Part shown: in pieces, positions 61,592-64,000 of the stretch
How positions within the stretch are numbered: position 1 is the first letter of the stretch
Layout of the letters: each line of letters starts with the position of its first letter
Assembly: GCF_038396675.1 (NCBI RefSeq)
Contig: NC_088934.1
Location: 3,917,501 to 3,981,500, forward strand
Direction: 5' to 3'
Length of the DNA: 64,000 nt
Source of the DNA: Hydra vulgaris
Lineage: Eukaryota; Cnidaria; Hydrozoa; Anthoathecata; Hydridae
The notes under the pieces: model-generated
Told to the model about the DNA's origin: nothing
What the model saw: only the letters and a program-made list of their open reading frames with translations
The model's database searches: none
Translations under genes and position numbers: made by a program

Positions 61592-63405
61592 TTAACGTAA
61601 TTGCAAAATATAGTTAAAAATAACTTTCTATTACAGTTTTAGTTTTTCAGAATTATATTACTTGATTTTTTTTTTAACTATAGATTTTAATTTTTTTCTA
61701 AATTTCTCTTTCGCTAAGATTTCTTTTCATTTAATATAGATTAGCCTGTTTATAATTTTTTTCCTGTCTGTTTTTTTCAGCGCGTTTTTAATCTAAAAAA
61801 ATGAAGTCAAACCAATTTAAGTAGCTCTAACTACGTCCCATAATTAAGATTTTCTAAAATTTAACTTCTTTTTGTGACTTTTTTTCTTACTCGTGACTGA
61901 TGTTATGAAGGTAAAATATTGTTTTTATTTACAGAGCGGAATTCCGTGATCTTTTAATCCAGTCTGTTGATTACATTTTTTTTTTCTATTTGCTGTTGAC
62001 GCTACAGTTTAATAAGTTTGGTTTTGACACCACGACGTTAATTGTTTTGACACCATGACGTTAATTGTTTTGATTAGTTTTGTTTTGATGCAATCGAGGT
62101 TAATTGAAGACAGCAAAAAAATCCCTTCTGGCGTCATTCTTCACACACCAACTTTTATTCGCATTACTTAGCATAAATAATATTTACTTGTGTGAACTTA
62201 AATCTTTAAAATGACACAAATAAATTTTAGCTGTGAGAGTATTAGAGAAATATTAACCGTGACGATGAATAGTATTAATAAATATAATAAACAAATGAAA
62301 ATAATATTTACTTATGCATGGTTTAATTTGTTTGTGTAAAGTTTTTATTTAATATACGTCAAGAAATAATATCTAGGTATTATTTTTTACAACATACTGA
62401 ATGGCGTCTGCGGTTTTCTCGCTTAATTTGACTCAAATAATTTGACTCCACTTTGTTGTTTTAGTTATTCTTGTTGATAAAAAATATTTTTACAATGTTT
62501 CATTCGAATATGACAAAAACAGACTAAAGCTACATTCTTTAAGTGTTCTCAATAAAGCAATAAAATTTAATAATCTCAACAAACTATTTTTACTTCTACT
62601 CCAAAAAAATCAGGAGAATATATGTTTGTTAGACTGCATCAAAACATGATGATAAAAAAATGGTGGTTTTCCATATTGGCCTTATAGTTGATGTCCTTTA
62701 TGTATATCTATCATTAAATTTGAAATAGCAAATAGTTCAAATTAAAGGTCGCTTATTCTAACTTATAATTTATTTAAACTATCTTTAAGTTTTTATTTAT
62801 AAATATTTTCAGGGGAAATTGACATTTGTTTAGCAGCCAAGTCACGCCTTGTCTTTGAAATGATTTTGTTGATTAAAAATCATCAGTAAATATTTATGAA
62901 GTTGAAAATTTGCAATTCCTACTGATACATTGTCATATTTGCCACTTAATTCATACTTATTGTCTTATTTGTTTCTCTTAGTTACCTCTTAGTTTATTTT
63001 TATTCATACCTCTTAGTGTATTGCTAAGCACTTGTGTGTGTGTTGATAATCTAAAGTTTAAAGTCTAAATTATCAACACACTTGATCTTAAAACTATTTG
63101 GTAGACTATGAGAGGTTTGGAGTTACATAAAAATCTGAACATTTCTGCTCGCCTCTACCCAGTGGGCATATAACATTAATGTCTTAAGGACGTCCTACGG
63201 ACTTGTAACGTCTTTATGTCGTCGTATGGTAGGTAAAAACCTTAAATTTTAGTATTAGACTGAAAAAGTCAAAGTAGCCAAAACTCACTGTATAGGTGCA
63301 GTTATAATTCATGATCCTTAACGATATGTTTAACTTATCCTAAGCCATCCAAAAAATATTTTAGGCTGAAATTGTAACCAGAAAGATAAAAATAAACACA
63401 GTAAA
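61592..63405. other. Non-coding stretch
   Basis: No gene is supported. A short duplication of TTTTGACACCA(C/T)GACGTTAATTG occurs at 62022-62069. An inverted repeat TGTGTTGATAAT/ATTATCAACACA lies at 63038-63081. The segment 63158-63225 (AGTGGGCATATAACATTAAT, then GGACGTCCTACGGAC) resembles transposon-end repeats seen in other invertebrates but was not placed. Confidence 0.45.
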
Positions 63406-63440
63406 CAGCAACAACAACAACAACAACAACAAAAAACAAC
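63406..63440. repeat. (CAA)n microsatellite
   Basis: About ten CAA/AAC units with one A-run interruption. Confidence 0.9.
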
Positions 63441-63572
63441 AGGTTATTATCAAATTATCTTTTATTTCAAATTTTATTATTCAAATTTTCAAAATAAATA
63501 CTAAATTTTACAAATGATAATATTAATAATACTAATAATAACAATAGCAACAATAATTAAACTTTTAATACG

Positions 63573-63740
63573 GTTGATATATTAATAGGGTTGATATATT
63601 AATAGCTTTGATATATTAATAGGGTTGATATATTGATAGCGTTGATATATTGATAGCGTTGATATATTAATAGCGTTGATATATTAATAGGGTTGATATA
63701 TTGATAGGGTTGATATATTAATAGGGTTGATATATTGATA
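63573..63740. repeat. 17-bp tandem repeat, about 10 copies
   Basis: The unit GTTGATATATTAATAGG varies only at the TTAATAG/TTGATAG position and at the last base (G or C). Confidence 0.95.
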
Positions 63741-64000
63741 TAATTCAAATAAATTGAATAATGTTAATAATAAATACGAATAAATGTCAACTAGATATAA
63801 TAGTACACACTCTATATTGATGCATATTAATTATGTTTAACAATGTAAAATAATGTAAACTGAAGTTAAAATTTTGTAATAGTTAAGTTAAAAACATATT
63901 TAAAATTTTAGTAATAAAGTTGTTCAACAAAGTTTATTCATTCATAATAACCAAAACCTTTCTCAAGAGACTGAAAAAATTCTTTAAGTTCAGAGTCAAG

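Overview
The window is animal nuclear DNA, strongly AT-rich and dominated by decayed mobile elements. No bacterial-style operons are present. The best single clue to the host is a small intronless histone H2B gene at 4195-4674 whose N-terminal tail carries seven Ser-Pro sites, mostly SPKK/SPRK. This tail type is known from sperm chromatin of sea urchins and of hydrozoan cnidarians. Together with the AT bias, long pure (TA)n tracts, abundant CR1/L2-like LINEs and cnidarian-type transposase relics, it suggests a Hydra-like hydrozoan. The species call is an inference. H2B is the only gene that looks intact and host-encoded.

Layout. 1-4150: (TA)n, a 281-bp MITE with a perfect 4-bp target duplication, a 16-bp tandem repeat, and scraps of a LINE reverse transcriptase and a hAT transposase. 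4195-4674: H2B. 5.2-8.3 kb: non-coding with hairpins. 8.7-9.4 kb (-): fragment of a multicopy cnidarian gene family. 11.3-14.2 kb (-): a six-exon MULE/SWIM transposase-like gene with recognisable splice sites but premature stops. 14.8-17.3 kb (-): a decayed LINE. 18.4-22.8 kb (-): the most complete CR1/L2-like LINE, with ORF1 and ORF2. 24.5-26.0 kb: a Helitron helicase relic (-) beside a Mutator-like transposase relic (+). 26-32.8 kb: mainly non-coding, with a second MITE copy and a G-rich tract. 32.8-36.3 kb, 41.9-44.7 kb and 45.1-48.4 kb: three more LINEs (+). 37.7-38.5 kb: a LINE 3' end (-). 38.9-40.1 kb: a nuclease-like/CXC-domain gene relic, followed by a tandem repeat with covarying hairpins. 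48.8-51.8 kb: a Ty3/gypsy-like gag-pol relic. 52.0-53.6 kb and 57.0-58.9 kb: two transposase-like families that I cannot name. 61.3-61.6 kb: a GC-richer MITE. 63.6 kb: a 17-bp tandem repeat.

The genes do not form a pathway; the region is a graveyard of selfish elements. Three patterns stand out. (1) Many short near-perfect palindromes with 0-8 nt spacers occur, several of which interrupt transposon coding sequence with an inverted copy of the neighbouring bases; they look like fold-back (template-switch) duplications. (2) Four LINE copies share one 3'UTR stem-loop. (3) A three-unit tandem repeat has hairpins whose arms change together.

All coordinates and translations were read by eye. No database search or alignment program was run, so family names rest on remembered motif patterns.
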